From contig MGAG01000002.1 in assembly GCA_001789645.1 (NCBI GenBank), positions 1 to 38,574 on the forward strand: 38,574 nucleotides of DNA, written 5' to 3'. The notes under the pieces were generated by a model. That model was not told where the DNA came from and ran no database searches. It saw only the letters and a program-made list of their open reading frames with translations. The DNA comes from Candidatus Roizmanbacteria bacterium RIFCSPLOWO2_01_FULL_37_12 (GTDB lineage: Bacteria > Patescibacteriota > Microgenomatia > UBA1406 > GWC2-37-13). Positions 14,754-22,226 of this stretch are shown here, one piece after another (the stretch's first letter is position 1; every line of letters begins with the position of its first letter). The position numbers and the translations under genes are program-made.

Positions 14754-14783
14754 ATTGACAAATAAAAATATGTACACTATACT
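14745..14783 (+). promoter_or_regulatory. Promoter and twin operator sites of the Phd/PIN operon
   Basis: TTGACA (14755-14760) and TATACT (14778-14783) are exactly 17 nt apart and the ATG follows 7 nt later, so the mRNA is probably leaderless. Two copies of TATGTACA lie at 14745-14752 and 14769-14776, their TGTACA centres 24 bp apart, one before the -35 and one inside the spacer. They are good candidates for cooperative antitoxin binding. Confidence 0.6.
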
Positions 14784-14790
14784 TAAACTT

Positions 14791-15024
14791 ATGAAAAGTC
14801 TAACTATTACCTCGCTCAGAGAAAATCTGTTTAAGATTGTCGATCAAGTGATTGTGTCAGGTATGCCGCAGGAAATTGAAAGAAAAGGCAAAAAACTCAA
14901 GATCGTCCTTGCAGACAAAGTGAATAAGTTAGACAATCTGGTTCCTCATAAAAGTATCAGGGTAAATCCCGAAAAGCTTATTAATGCTAAACCTTACTCA
15001 TGGAAAGAAGCGGAAAAAATCTAG
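14791..15024 (+). CDS. Phd/YefM-family antitoxin
   Basis: The ATG at 14791 is chosen from its promoter spacing; an upstream in-frame ATG (14746) lies in the promoter. The 77-residue product begins MKSLTITSLRENLFKIVDQV, the Phd N-terminal DNA-binding fold, continues with EIERKGKKLKIVL, and ends in a toxin-contacting tail rich in Lys and Pro. It overlaps the PIN toxin by 25 nt. It should neutralise the toxin and repress the operon. Confidence 0.85.
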   Translation: MKSLTITSLRENLFKIVDQVIVSGMPQEIERKGKKLKIVLADKVNKLDNLVPHKSIRVNPEKLINAKPYSWKEAEKI

Positions 15025-15395
15025 CCTTTCTCGATACCCATGTAGTCATTTGGCTGTATGATGCTTTAGCCTCTAAATTCAGCAAAAAAACAATTGATGT
15101 AATAAATAAGTGTGATCTTTTTATCTCTCCACTTGTACTGCTTGAGATAGAGTACTTATTTGAAGTGAAAAAAATCAAAGATAAGCCTTCGCCTATTTTG
15201 GCTTCTTTGCAAAGTTCTATTGGCTTAAAGGTCTCAAATACGCCTCTGGATAAAATTATCGATGTGGCTGTGACGCTCGATTGGACCCGCGATCCTTTTG
15301 ACCGAATATTAGTTGCTGAAAGCTATATCAATAATGCCTATTTTATATCAAAAGATAAGCATATCCGCAAAAATTACAACCTATCGGTTTGGTAA
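15000..15395 (+). CDS. PIN-domain toxin paired with Phd antitoxin
   Basis: The 131-residue PIN ribonuclease has D12 (FLDTHVVIWLY), E49 (LVLLEIEYLF), D98/D101 (RDPFDRILVAES) and D119 (ISKDKHIR). The DTHxxIWL and DPFDR signatures place it in the VapC-like group usually found with Phd-type antitoxins. Translation is probably coupled to the antitoxin through the 25-nt overlap. The stop lies 9 nt before the hydrolase start, so the operon may extend into that gene. Confidence 0.9.
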   Translation: MERSGKNLAFLDTHVVIWLYDALASKFSKKTIDVINKCDLFISPLVLLEIEYLFEVKKIKDKPSPILASLQSSIGLKVSNTPLDKIIDVAVTLDWTRDPFDRILVAESYINNAYFISKDKHIRKNYNLSVW

Positions 15396-15404
15396 AATTT
15401 AAGG

Positions 15405-16442
15405 ATGGCGAAAAAATTACTCTTTATTCTTATTTTAATAATAGTTGGATTTGCGTCATTTAATTTTATAAGTAGAAATACTCAAAAAGAAGCAGATAAG
15501 CTGCCGGATCAAAATCTAACTAATGATAATAGCGGAGGGATGGAAAGCGATCTGGATCCGTTGACAATAGAATCTCTAAGACAAGGGGAATATCCGGGTA
15601 GTGAGATTACTATAGAGCAAGAATTAGAATCGGGCAGCAACTACAGCCGTTATATTGCTTCTTATAAATCCGAAGGATTAAAAATCTATGCGTTTTTAAC
15701 TATTCCGAATGGCGAAAAACCAACAACAGGATGGCCGGTAATTATCTTTAATCACGGATATATTCCTCCGGCAGAATATAGAACAACCGAAAGATATATA
15801 CCCTATACTGACGGATTTTCCAGAAACGGATACATAGTTTTCAGGTCAGACTATCGCGGGCACGGCAACTCTGAAGGTACTCCTGAGGGAGCTTATGGTT
15901 CAAATGCCTATACGATCGACATTTTAAACGCTGTTTCTTCAATGAAAAAATATAAGGACTCGGATCCAAATAGAATCGGGATGTGGGGGCATTCGTTGGG
16001 GGGATTTGTGACTTTGCGGAGTATGGTGGTAAATAAAGATATTAAAGCCGGAGTCATCTGGGCCGGAGTTGTTGCTTCATACCCCGACCTAGTAAATAGA
16101 TGGAGAAGGGGAACGCCACGGCCAACAATTTCTGGAGGCCGAGGTGGCTGGAGGCAGAGTCTGCAAGCTCAATATGGTACACCTGAAGATAATCCTGAAT
16201 TTTGGAATTCGATTTCTGCCAATTCTTATCTCAAAGATATTGGAGGACCGATTCAACTGCATCACGGAACAGCAGATTCGTCGGTGCCGGTTGAGTTTTC
16301 GGAAAAACTGGCAAACCAGCTTAAAGCTGAGGGTAAAACTGTAGAATTATTTACCTATTCGGGTGACGATCATAATATTTCTCTAAGTTTTAATAACGCA
16401 ATGCAAAGGTCAATTGATTTTTTTGATAAATATCTAAAATAA
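15405..16442 (+). CDS. Membrane-anchored alpha/beta hydrolase (S9/dienelactone-hydrolase-like)
   Basis: The 345-residue product has an N-terminal TM or signal anchor (KLLFILILIIVGFASFNF). The hydrolase core begins near residue 85 with the oxyanion motif NHGYIPP. The catalytic triad appears as S197 (WGHSLGG), D291 (GTADSSVP) and H323 (GDDHN). The layout is that of a prolyl-oligopeptidase-family esterase/peptidase working outside the membrane. A diverged homologue lies at 18029-19102. It is 9 nt after the PIN toxin and may share its mRNA. Confidence 0.88.
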   Translation: MAKKLLFILILIIVGFASFNFISRNTQKEADKLPDQNLTNDNSGGMESDLDPLTIESLRQGEYPGSEITIEQELESGSNYSRYIASYKSEGLKIYAFLTIPNGEKPTTGWPVIIFNHGYIPPAEYRTTERYIPYTDGFSRNGYIVFRSDYRGHGNSEGTPEGAYGSNAYTIDILNAVSSMKKYKDSDPNRIGMWGHSLGGFVTLRSMVVNKDIKAGVIWAGVVASYPDLVNRWRRGTPRPTISGGRGGWRQSLQAQYGTPEDNPEFWNSISANSYLKDIGGPIQLHHGTADSSVPVEFSEKLANQLKAEGKTVELFTYSGDDHNISLSFNNAMQRSIDFFDKYLK

Positions 16443-16475
16443 AAATTCCAATTTACAAAAATATATTTGGAATTT
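16443..16475 (+). terminator. Hairpin after the hydrolase gene
   Basis: AAATTCCAA (16443-16451) and TTGGAATTT (16467-16475) form a perfect 9-bp stem with a 15-nt loop, directly after the stop codon. A run of six T follows after five bases. It may act as a weak terminator, or be part of an A/T-rich dispersed repeat like that at 31583-31731. Confidence 0.4.
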
Positions 16476-16540
16476 GATAATTTTTTAATTTGAATTTTGT
16501 TTGTTTGCTGTGATTTATTATTATTTATGTCAGATATTTT

Positions 16541-17479
16541 ATGAAAGCGGTACAGATAAATAAATACGGAGGGTATGATGTTTTGGTAGTTAAAAAATAC
16601 GTTCCAAGGCCAACCATAGGTGAGGGACAAGCATTAGTAGAAATTTATGCTGCCAGTATAAATCCTTTTGATAAAACTGTAAGGTCGGGCGGCATGCAAA
16701 AGATTGTGCCCTTGCAATTTCCGATTACCTTAGGTGGAGATTTTTCCGGTGTCGTTAAAGAAATTGGCGAGGGAGTTTCCGAATTTAAAATAGGAGATGA
16801 GGTTTATGGTTCCGCCAATATTTTCAGCGGAGGATCAGGATCGTTTGCAGAGTTCGCAACAGCAAAAATTCGCAATGTTGCAATGAAGCCAAAAAATACT
16901 TCATTTCAAGAAGCCGCGGCTTTAGCCTTAGTCGGTTCAAGCGCAGTTCAGGCTCTGGAAGAGCACATAAAACTGCAGAGCGGAAATAAAATATTGATTC
17001 ACGGAGGAGCCGGCGGAATCGGTCATGTTGCCATTCAGCTTGCCAAAGCCTTAGGCGCATACGTAGCAACTACAGTCAGTAGCGATGATAAAGAGTTTGT
17101 GATCCAGTTGGGAACCGACGAAATAATAGATTATAAAAATGAAAAATTCGAGGAAAAAATAAAAGATTTTGACGCAATTTTAGACACAGTAGGAGGAGAA
17201 GTTACAAATAAATCTTTAGCAGTGTTGAGAAAAGGCGGAACATTAGTCTCAATGATCGGTCAACCGGATCTCAAGCTGGCAGAAAAACTCGGAGTTATCG
17301 CAATAAGACAGAGGACAAGAGTAAGTACACAACACCTGGAAAGACTTGCTCAGTTGGTAGAAAACGGAAATATAAAAATAAAAATTGCCAAGATTTTTCC
17401 TCTTGATCAGGTCCGGGAAGCATTCAAATATCAGGAAGAGGGTTATCCAAGAGGGAAAGTAGTAATAAAAGTTAAATAA
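16541..17479 (+). CDS. NADP-dependent quinone oxidoreductase-like MDR protein
   Basis: The 312-residue protein is a zinc-free medium-chain dehydrogenase/reductase of the quinone-oxidoreductase group. The GroES-like half contains EIYAASINPFDKTVR and TLGGDFSGVVKEIGEGVSEF. The Rossmann half contains HGGAGGIGHVAIQLA (154-168), and DAILDTVGGEV then GGTLVSMIG follow. Catalytic zinc ligands are absent, as expected. It reduces quinones or enals with NAD(P)H in the cytoplasm; the substrate is unknown. Confidence 0.92.
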   Translation: MKAVQINKYGGYDVLVVKKYVPRPTIGEGQALVEIYAASINPFDKTVRSGGMQKIVPLQFPITLGGDFSGVVKEIGEGVSEFKIGDEVYGSANIFSGGSGSFAEFATAKIRNVAMKPKNTSFQEAAALALVGSSAVQALEEHIKLQSGNKILIHGGAGGIGHVAIQLAKALGAYVATTVSSDDKEFVIQLGTDEIIDYKNEKFEEKIKDFDAILDTVGGEVTNKSLAVLRKGGTLVSMIGQPDLKLAEKLGVIAIRQRTRVSTQHLERLAQLVENGNIKIKIAKIFPLDQVREAFKYQEEGYPRGKVVIKVK

Positions 17480-17499
17480 GGTTCACTTTTAGCGGATTT

Positions 17500-17919
17500 T
17501 TATTTAATCACAATTGCCCCTAATAATATCAGCAATGTTCCGAGTAAGACTTTAATTAAAGAAACTGACTGATATTCTTTAAAAATAATTAATCCTAATG
17601 TGACAGAAAAAAGAGTATTGGTATTGATAAGCGGTACAAGTTGAGAAACTTTAACTTTTGGATCGGAGAATGACTTTATGACAAATATTATTGCTATTCC
17701 AATTGTTAATCCGATAACACTTGGAAGCCACCAGTTTGCGTTAAATTCAAAAATGTTTTTTCTTACAATTACTGCATATATAATTCCAGTTAGAATTATG
17801 CCTGTTCCGATGCCGATGAGAATCGTTGAGATTTGAAGTTTTTTATCAAGCAAACCATATAAAAAGTTATAAATTCCTAAAAATAAAGAGGCGAGTAGTC
17901 CGTAAACATACCAACTCAT
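17500..17919 (-). CDS. Half-size EamA (DMT) membrane protein
   Basis: The 139-residue, five-TM protein is a single EamA domain, half of a normal ten-TM DMT transporter. The final segment, VPLINTNTLFSVTLGLIIFK then EYQSVSLIKVLLGTLLILLG, is the diagnostic EamA end. It should dimerise to transport a metabolite. On the minus strand TAATAT ends 7 nt before the ATG, again suggesting a leaderless message. Confidence 0.85.
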   Translation of the reverse strand: MSWYVYGLLASLFLGIYNFLYGLLDKKLQISTILIGIGTGIILTGIIYAVIVRKNIFEFNANWWLPSVIGLTIGIAIIFVIKSFSDPKVKVSQLVPLINTNTLFSVTLGLIIFKEYQSVSLIKVLLGTLLILLGAIVIK

Positions 17920-18028
17920 ACTTTTAATATTACACTTTATTTTTTAAAGATTAATTGTTTTTGTAATATACAGTTTACTAAATCAGGTTACCCGAAGGGA
18001 AGAGAATCTTGGAAATGGGCAAATAATT

Positions 18029-19102
18029 ATGAATAGTTTAAAAAATAAAATTTTTTGGTTAGTTATTATTGTAATTTTTACTTCATTTTTCTATTTACTT
18101 AAAATTTATTCAGCAAAAAAAGAAAAATTTGAACCGTTTACCGCAAAAAAGTCCAATGACCGACTTTTAAATCCTTCACCTACTCCATTTCCCTTTCAAG
18201 AATTGACTATTCCTTATTTTAGGCAAAGAAAATATGAAAGTAGTTTGGGTGAATTGCAGAAAATTTATGAAAATCAAAATTATACTGCCTATTTAACAAA
18301 CTATGACTCAGATGGTTTAAAAGTGAATGCTCTATTATCTACTCCAAAAGGACCTGTCCCGCGAAGCCCGGAGGGCGAAGTGGGATGGCGGGCTATAATA
18401 TTCATCCATGGATATATCCCGCCGGCCCAATACAATACAGTTCAGAATTATTACGATTACGTGGATTATTTAGCTGGAAACGGATTTGTTATTTTTAAAA
18501 TTGATTTAAGGGGAAATGGCAACTCTGAAGGTGAGCCCGGTGGGGCATATTATTCTTCCGACTATGTTATAGATACTTTAAATGCCTATTCTGCGCTGCA
18601 AAATTCTTCATTTGTAAATCCTGATTCAATAGGCCTGTGGGGACACAGTATGGCGGGTAACGTCGTAATGAGAAGTTTTGCAGTAAAACCGGATATTCCT
18701 GCGGTGGTTATCTGGGCGGGTGCGGTCTATTCTTATACCGATATGCAGGAATTCGGGATAAACGATTCAAGCTACCAACCGCCGGGTACAAGTACGGAAA
18801 GAGCCAGACGTAGACAAAGGATTAGAGATATGTATGGCGAACCGGATCCTAACCATTTTTTTTGGCAGCAGATGGCACCGACGAACTTTATTAATGATTT
18901 AAAAGGAGCGATCCAAATTCATCACGCCGTTAACGATCCGGTTGTCAATATCGGTTACAGTCGTAACTTAATAAGTATATTAGGTAAAACTGATGTGGAA
19001 CATGACTTCCAAGAGTATTCAAGCGGGGGACATAATCTTAGCGGTCAAGTTTTTATTGAAGCAATGCAAAAAACAGTAGAGTTTTTTAAGAATAATTTAT
19101 AA
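18029..19102 (+). CDS. Membrane-anchored alpha/beta hydrolase, homologue of the 15405 gene
   Basis: The 357-residue homologue has the same order: a TM (IFWLVIIVIFTSFFYLL), a linker with PSPTPFP, the oxyanion loop IHGYIPP, then S207 (WGHSMAG), D303 (AVNDPVV) and H335 (SGGH). The Asp-Leu-Arg-Gly-Asn-Gly segment IDLRGNGNSEGEPGGAY is shared with its relative. Residues about 108-121 (GPVPRSPEGEVGWR) are extra and are encoded by a palindromic G/C-rich repeat. It is probably an extracytoplasmic esterase or peptidase. Confidence 0.87.
   Translation: MNSLKNKIFWLVIIVIFTSFFYLLKIYSAKKEKFEPFTAKKSNDRLLNPSPTPFPFQELTIPYFRQRKYESSLGELQKIYENQNYTAYLTNYDSDGLKVNALLSTPKGPVPRSPEGEVGWRAIIFIHGYIPPAQYNTVQNYYDYVDYLAGNGFVIFKIDLRGNGNSEGEPGGAYYSSDYVIDTLNAYSALQNSSFVNPDSIGLWGHSMAGNVVMRSFAVKPDIPAVVIWAGAVYSYTDMQEFGINDSSYQPPGTSTERARRRQRIRDMYGEPDPNHFFWQQMAPTNFINDLKGAIQIHHAVNDPVVNIGYSRNLISILGKTDVEHDFQEYSSGGHNLSGQVFIEAMQKTVEFFKNNL
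18352..18390. repeat. G/C-rich palindromic element inside the hydrolase gene
   Basis: The stretch is locally G/C-rich in an A/T-rich gene. It contains GCCC-GGAG-GGC as an inner hairpin flanked by CCCGCGAA and CGAAGTGGGA arms. It adds about 14 residues relative to the homologue at 15405-16442, in frame. This is the behaviour of in-frame palindromic elements. Confidence 0.5.
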
Positions 19103-19128
19103 TATATCTACTGTTATAATAAACCCTA

Positions 19129-19491
19129 ATGAAACTGATTAATATTAAGAAAGTTAAGAAACAGTATTTACATAAACCCTTATTCACTGGGAAGGTTACT
19201 CGCCAGTCGCCGGTTACGGATAAAGAGGGAAGCCAACTTAGTATAGATTATGTCCATTTTCCCAAAGGAGTCAGAAATAAATTCCATAAGCATTCCAATG
19301 ACCAGGTTTTAATAGTTACCCTGGGGCGGGGCATAGTCGCAACTCGAAAGAAAAAACATCAAGTAAAAAAAGGAGACGTGATTTGGGCTCCGGCAGGAGA
19401 AGAACACTGGCACGGAGCAACTTCCGGATCGTCTTTTACCCACATATCCGTGACAAAAGCCGATACAAAATTAACACAAGTCGAGAATTAA
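19129..19491 (+). CDS. Cupin_2 domain protein, first gene of a four-gene operon
   Basis: The 120-residue cupin has motif 1 FHKHSNDQVLIVTLGRG (both histidines, Q in the third position, usual Glu replaced) and motif 2 KGDVIWAPAGEEHWHG with the C-terminal His. Metal binding is likely. TATAAT at 19115-19120 ends 8 nt before the ATG, so it is probably leaderless. The MGMT gene starts 2 nt after its stop. Confidence 0.82.
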   Translation: MKLINIKKVKKQYLHKPLFTGKVTRQSPVTDKEGSQLSIDYVHFPKGVRNKFHKHSNDQVLIVTLGRGIVATRKKKHQVKKGDVIWAPAGEEHWHGATSGSSFTHISVTKADTKLTQVEN

Positions 19492-19493
19492 CA

Positions 19494-19802
19494 ATGAAAA
19501 AATCGTTTAAAGAAAAAGTATATGAACTTTGTCGAGCTATTCCGAAAGGAAAAGTAGCAACTTATGGACAAATTGCCAGGCTTGCCGATAAACCAAAAGC
19601 TGCCAGGGCGGTCGGCGCATATATGCGTATGAATCCTGATTCGCCAAATACTCCGTGCCATCGGGTTGTTGCGTCAGACGGAAGCCTGACAGGCTATTCC
19701 GGCACTGGCGGAGTTACGGGTAAAAAGAAAATGCTTCTTGCGGAAGGTGTAAATTTTATAGGTTCCCGCGTTAATCTCTCCTGGTCAAAATGGAATAACT
19801 AG
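19494..19802 (+). CDS. MGMT-family DNA alkyltransferase, catalytic domain only
   Basis: The true start is ATG 19494; the longer frame would overlap the cupin. The 102-residue product is the DNA-binding/alkyl-acceptor domain of O6-alkylguanine-DNA methyltransferase: YELCRAIPKGKVATYGQIAR (helix-turn-helix), then NTPCHRVVASDG with acceptor Cys 55, then YSGTGGVTGKKKML. The Cys is present (not the Trp of alkyltransferase-like YbaZ), so suicidal repair is plausible. The N-terminal Ada/Ogt domain is absent. Confidence 0.88.
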   Translation: MKKSFKEKVYELCRAIPKGKVATYGQIARLADKPKAARAVGAYMRMNPDSPNTPCHRVVASDGSLTGYSGTGGVTGKKKMLLAEGVNFIGSRVNLSWSKWNN

Positions 19803-19803
19803 C

Positions 19804-20652
19804 ATGAAAAAAAACGTCATAATTACGAGCTCAAATAAAAGAGACGGAGATTTTTTAGTACAACACTGGTTTCGTTCTTTAAAGGAAAACGTCGATCTTA
19901 GAGACATTGATATCGTAGTATTGGATTACGGCTTAAATAAGTATCAAAAACAAAAACTCCAAGATGAAAAGGTAAAAGTAATAAGGGAAGACGAAAGAGG
20001 GCATATAGTAAATCAGCGTTTTATTGATGCCGGTACATTTTTATCAAAGTGCGATTATGATCAGGTTCTTTTTACGGATGCGGGCGACATTATTTTTCAG
20101 GAGGATATCTCCAATCTTTTTAAGACAAATAAAGACTCTTTCCGGGTTGTGCCGGCTGATATGGAAGTTTACTTTTTTGAGTACTTTATTCCCGGTAATT
20201 TTTCCAAAAGAAAAGGAAAAAAAATATATAATTTTTTGAAAGACAAATTAGTACTTAACGCAGGCTTTATAATTGCTCCTAGCTTAAAGTTTATTAATCT
20301 TTGCAGAGAGATTAAAAAGTTAGTGAAAGATAAAAATAAGTACGGACCAGACCAAATTGCGATTAACTATTCAATCTATCGGGAAAAGTACGTTTTTTTG
20401 GACAAAAAATATAATTTTTTAATTAATACCGGTAGAGTTGGATTTAAATTGAAGCGGGGAGTTTTTTATAAAAAAAACGGTGAGAAGATAGCTGTTGTCC
20501 ACAACGGAGGCCGAAGTGAGGAAATGAGGCTGATAGATAACTTCGGCTATGGTAAAAAGTATAATAAAACAAAGGAATTTCTCTTCAACTTAAAGAAATT
20601 TCTTTACGCAAATGTAGGATTGCTTAAAGCGGTTTTAAAACTTCGGATATAA
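19804..20652 (+). CDS. GT8-like glycosyltransferase
   Basis: This 282-residue cytoplasmic protein has the features of family 8-like transferases. It shows a Rossmann-type start (VIITSSNKRDGDF, LRDIDIVVLDYGL), QVLFTDAGDIIFQEDISNLF with the DxD-like DAGD (92-95), LNAGFIIAPS, GPDQIAINY and a C-terminal VVHNGG. This order corresponds to metal- and sugar-nucleotide-binding positions. The acceptor is unknown. It starts 1 nt after the MGMT stop and is followed 1 nt later by a membrane protein. Confidence 0.75.
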   Translation: MKKNVIITSSNKRDGDFLVQHWFRSLKENVDLRDIDIVVLDYGLNKYQKQKLQDEKVKVIREDERGHIVNQRFIDAGTFLSKCDYDQVLFTDAGDIIFQEDISNLFKTNKDSFRVVPADMEVYFFEYFIPGNFSKRKGKKIYNFLKDKLVLNAGFIIAPSLKFINLCREIKKLVKDKNKYGPDQIAINYSIYREKYVFLDKKYNFLINTGRVGFKLKRGVFYKKNGEKIAVVHNGGRSEEMRLIDNFGYGKKYNKTKEFLFNLKKFLYANVGLLKAVLKLRI

Positions 20653-20653
20653 A

Positions 20654-21166
20654 ATGAAAAACAAACTGACAAAGCTTATGAGGTCGCCGAAGTTTAAAAA
20701 ACTTACACTAATTCTTGGCGTTTTGTTTTTTATCTTAACTTTTTTTATTTCTTTCAATCCCGGACCATTTTTGAAATTTGGCTATCTGGGTGTTTTTGTC
20801 TTTAATTTATTCGGCCCCGGCACTTTACTTTTTCCTTCGTTAGTCAAGCACATGAATTTTATTGGGTTGGCGATCGCGACAACTTCTGGTATGGCCTTAA
20901 ATGACAGCGTGAGTTGGCTGGTTGGCCGGAGCGGTGACGTAGTTCTTCCGCGGTCAAAAAGAATCGAGAGAATAGAAAGATCTATTCATAAGTACGGATC
21001 AGTAGCTCTCTTTTTTTGGTCGCTAATTCCTTTTCCGTATGATCTGATTGGTTTGATTGCCGGTTATTTGGAATTTTCTTATAAAAGATTTTTAATTCCT
21101 ACTTTTTTAGGCAGATTTATCCGGTTTATCTTGCTTGGTTTAGGAATAGTTAAATTTTTCCATTGA
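20654..21166 (+). CDS. VTT/DedA-like (YqaA type) membrane protein
   Basis: The 170-residue protein has four to five TM segments and the VTT-like sequence YLGVFVFNLFGPGTLLFPSL. The later conserved stretch is SVALFFWSLIPFPYDLIGLIAGYLEFSYKRF, with the R/K-containing re-entrant loop typical of SNARE-associated/DedA proteins. Members move lipids or sustain membrane homeostasis. It is the last gene of the operon; the 1-nt spacing implies coupled translation. Confidence 0.85.
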   Translation: MKNKLTKLMRSPKFKKLTLILGVLFFILTFFISFNPGPFLKFGYLGVFVFNLFGPGTLLFPSLVKHMNFIGLAIATTSGMALNDSVSWLVGRSGDVVLPRSKRIERIERSIHKYGSVALFFWSLIPFPYDLIGLIAGYLEFSYKRFLIPTFLGRFIRFILLGLGIVKFFH

Positions 21167-21195
21167 TCTTTTTCTTTAAACATTAAAATATCTAA

Positions 21196-21372
21196 TATTG
21201 GGAAAACGATACTCACTTCGGCCCAACATCACGTTTTGGAAATGGTCTCACTATTGTCCGCATTGTGGAAAAAGACTTACGCGATTCAAGAATATTTGTT
21301 CATTTTGACAAAAAAATGGAGTACTTTTTCTTAGATTTGGTAAAAAAGCAGGAAAAAAATATTTTTAAGTAA
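21196..21372 (+). pseudogene. C-terminal remnant of an unknown protein
   Basis: The frame, open from 21196 to the TAA at 21370-21372, has no ATG before residue 40 but looks like real protein: GNGLTIVRIVEKDLRDSRIF, VHFDKKMEYFFLDLVKK. The alternating strands recall a small SH3-like tail domain. It lacks a start or promoter and lies next to a truncated SRPBCC gene, so it is probably a fragment left by rearrangement. Confidence 0.45.
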
Positions 21373-21392
21373 ATCACTAATTAAGAGAAAAT

Positions 21393-21599
21393 ATGAAAAG
21401 TAAAAAGTTAACAATTCAAATTAATAAATCGGTTAGTGAAGTTTTTGCTTTTACTATTAATCCAGAGAATACTCCGAAATGGATAGATTCAATAATAGTT
21501 AAAGAAACCAACGAATGGTCGTCCTTGACAATCGATACAATATATATACAATATATGTATTGGGGAGAAAACTTATGCAAACGCAAACTTTTAATATAG
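21393..21599 (+). pseudogene. Truncated SRPBCC/START-like gene
   Basis: The first 45 residues match the start of SRPBCC (polyketide cyclase-like) proteins: [38 protein letters not shown]. The expected 100 further residues are missing. From about 21520 the sequence becomes the promoter of the RHH/PIN operon, and the frame ends in non-homologous residues. The break coincides with the toxin-antitoxin promoter, as if the module had landed in the gene. Confidence 0.65.
21525..21560 (+). promoter_or_regulatory. Promoter and palindromic operator of the RHH/PIN operon
   Basis: TTGACA (21525-21530) and TACAAT (21547-21552) are 16 nt apart. ATACA-ATATA-TGTAT (21546-21560) is a palindrome over the -10. 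GGGGAG (21562-21567) is a ribosome-binding site 7 nt before ATG 21575. Confidence 0.55.
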
Positions 21600-21844
21600 C
21601 TTTACCAAAAGAACTCGTTAAAAAAATTGATGCAACAGCTAAAAAAGAGTATAAAAACAGAAGCGAGTTTATTCGTGAAGCAGTTAGGAAATATCTTCTT
21701 ATGCAAGAGGGAAATTTTTCTTGGGATATTTTGGCAGAACCATTTAGAAAATACGCAGTACAAAAAAAACTGACACAAAAAGATGTTCTAACGGTGGTTA
21801 ATAAAGTAAGAAACAGTGGTAAAAACTCCAAGGATAGTAAATGA
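21575..21844 (+). CDS. Ribbon-helix-helix (CopG-type) antitoxin
   Basis: ATG 21575 is preceded by GGGGAG; the 21515 frame start lies in the promoter. The 89-residue protein begins with the RHH fold [20 protein letters not shown], then [16 protein letters not shown]. The tail ([18 protein letters not shown]) binds the toxin. It overlaps the PIN gene by 29 nt. It is the third different antitoxin fold paired with a PIN toxin in this window. Confidence 0.88.
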   Translation: MQTQTFNIALPKELVKKIDATAKKEYKNRSEFIREAVRKYLLMQEGNFSWDILAEPFRKYAVQKKLTQKDVLTVVNKVRNSGKNSKDSK

Positions 21845-22223
21845 CACTAATGTTTGGATTTCAGCCTTATACTTTAAGGGTAAACCTGCAACCATTGTTA
21901 ATTTAATTGAGAAGAAAAAGGTTACTTCTGTTACTTCCCGATATATTCTGGATGAAATTAAATCTACAATGATCGAAAAACCATTTTACGCTACAACAAG
22001 TGCTGCCAAAGGAACTGTTGATTATATTGAGTCAATTTCTGAATTGGTAGTGTTAAAGAAGAATGATTATGGCCTACGGGATCTTGCTGACAATCCAATT
22101 TTAGAAACTGCGGTTGTTGGTAAGAGTAATTTTCTTATCACAGGAGACAAAGACTTGCTTAGTTTAAGAAGACAAGACCTATTCAAGATAGTAAATCCGA
22201 CCCAATTTTTATCAGAACTCTAA
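21816..22223 (+). CDS. PIN-domain toxin of the COG1569 type
   Basis: The 135-residue protein starts at a GTG within the antitoxin gene. It has D10 ([12 protein letters not shown]), E47 (ILDEIK), D92 and E97 (ADNPILETA) and D111/D113 (LITGDKDLL), the signature of the putative PIN toxins paired with RHH antitoxins. It should act as an endoribonuclease. It ends 3 nt before the convergent surface-protein gene. Confidence 0.9.
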   Translation: MVKTPRIVNDTNVWISALYFKGKPATIVNLIEKKKVTSVTSRYILDEIKSTMIEKPFYATTSAAKGTVDYIESISELVVLKKNDYGLRDLADNPILETAVVGKSNFLITGDKDLLSLRRQDLFKIVNPTQFLSEL

Positions 22224-22226
22224 ATG

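Noticed and set aside
19383-19493. N-terminal extension of the MGMT gene
   Set aside because: It overlaps the end of the cupin gene; the ATG at 19494 gives the standard MGMT domain start.
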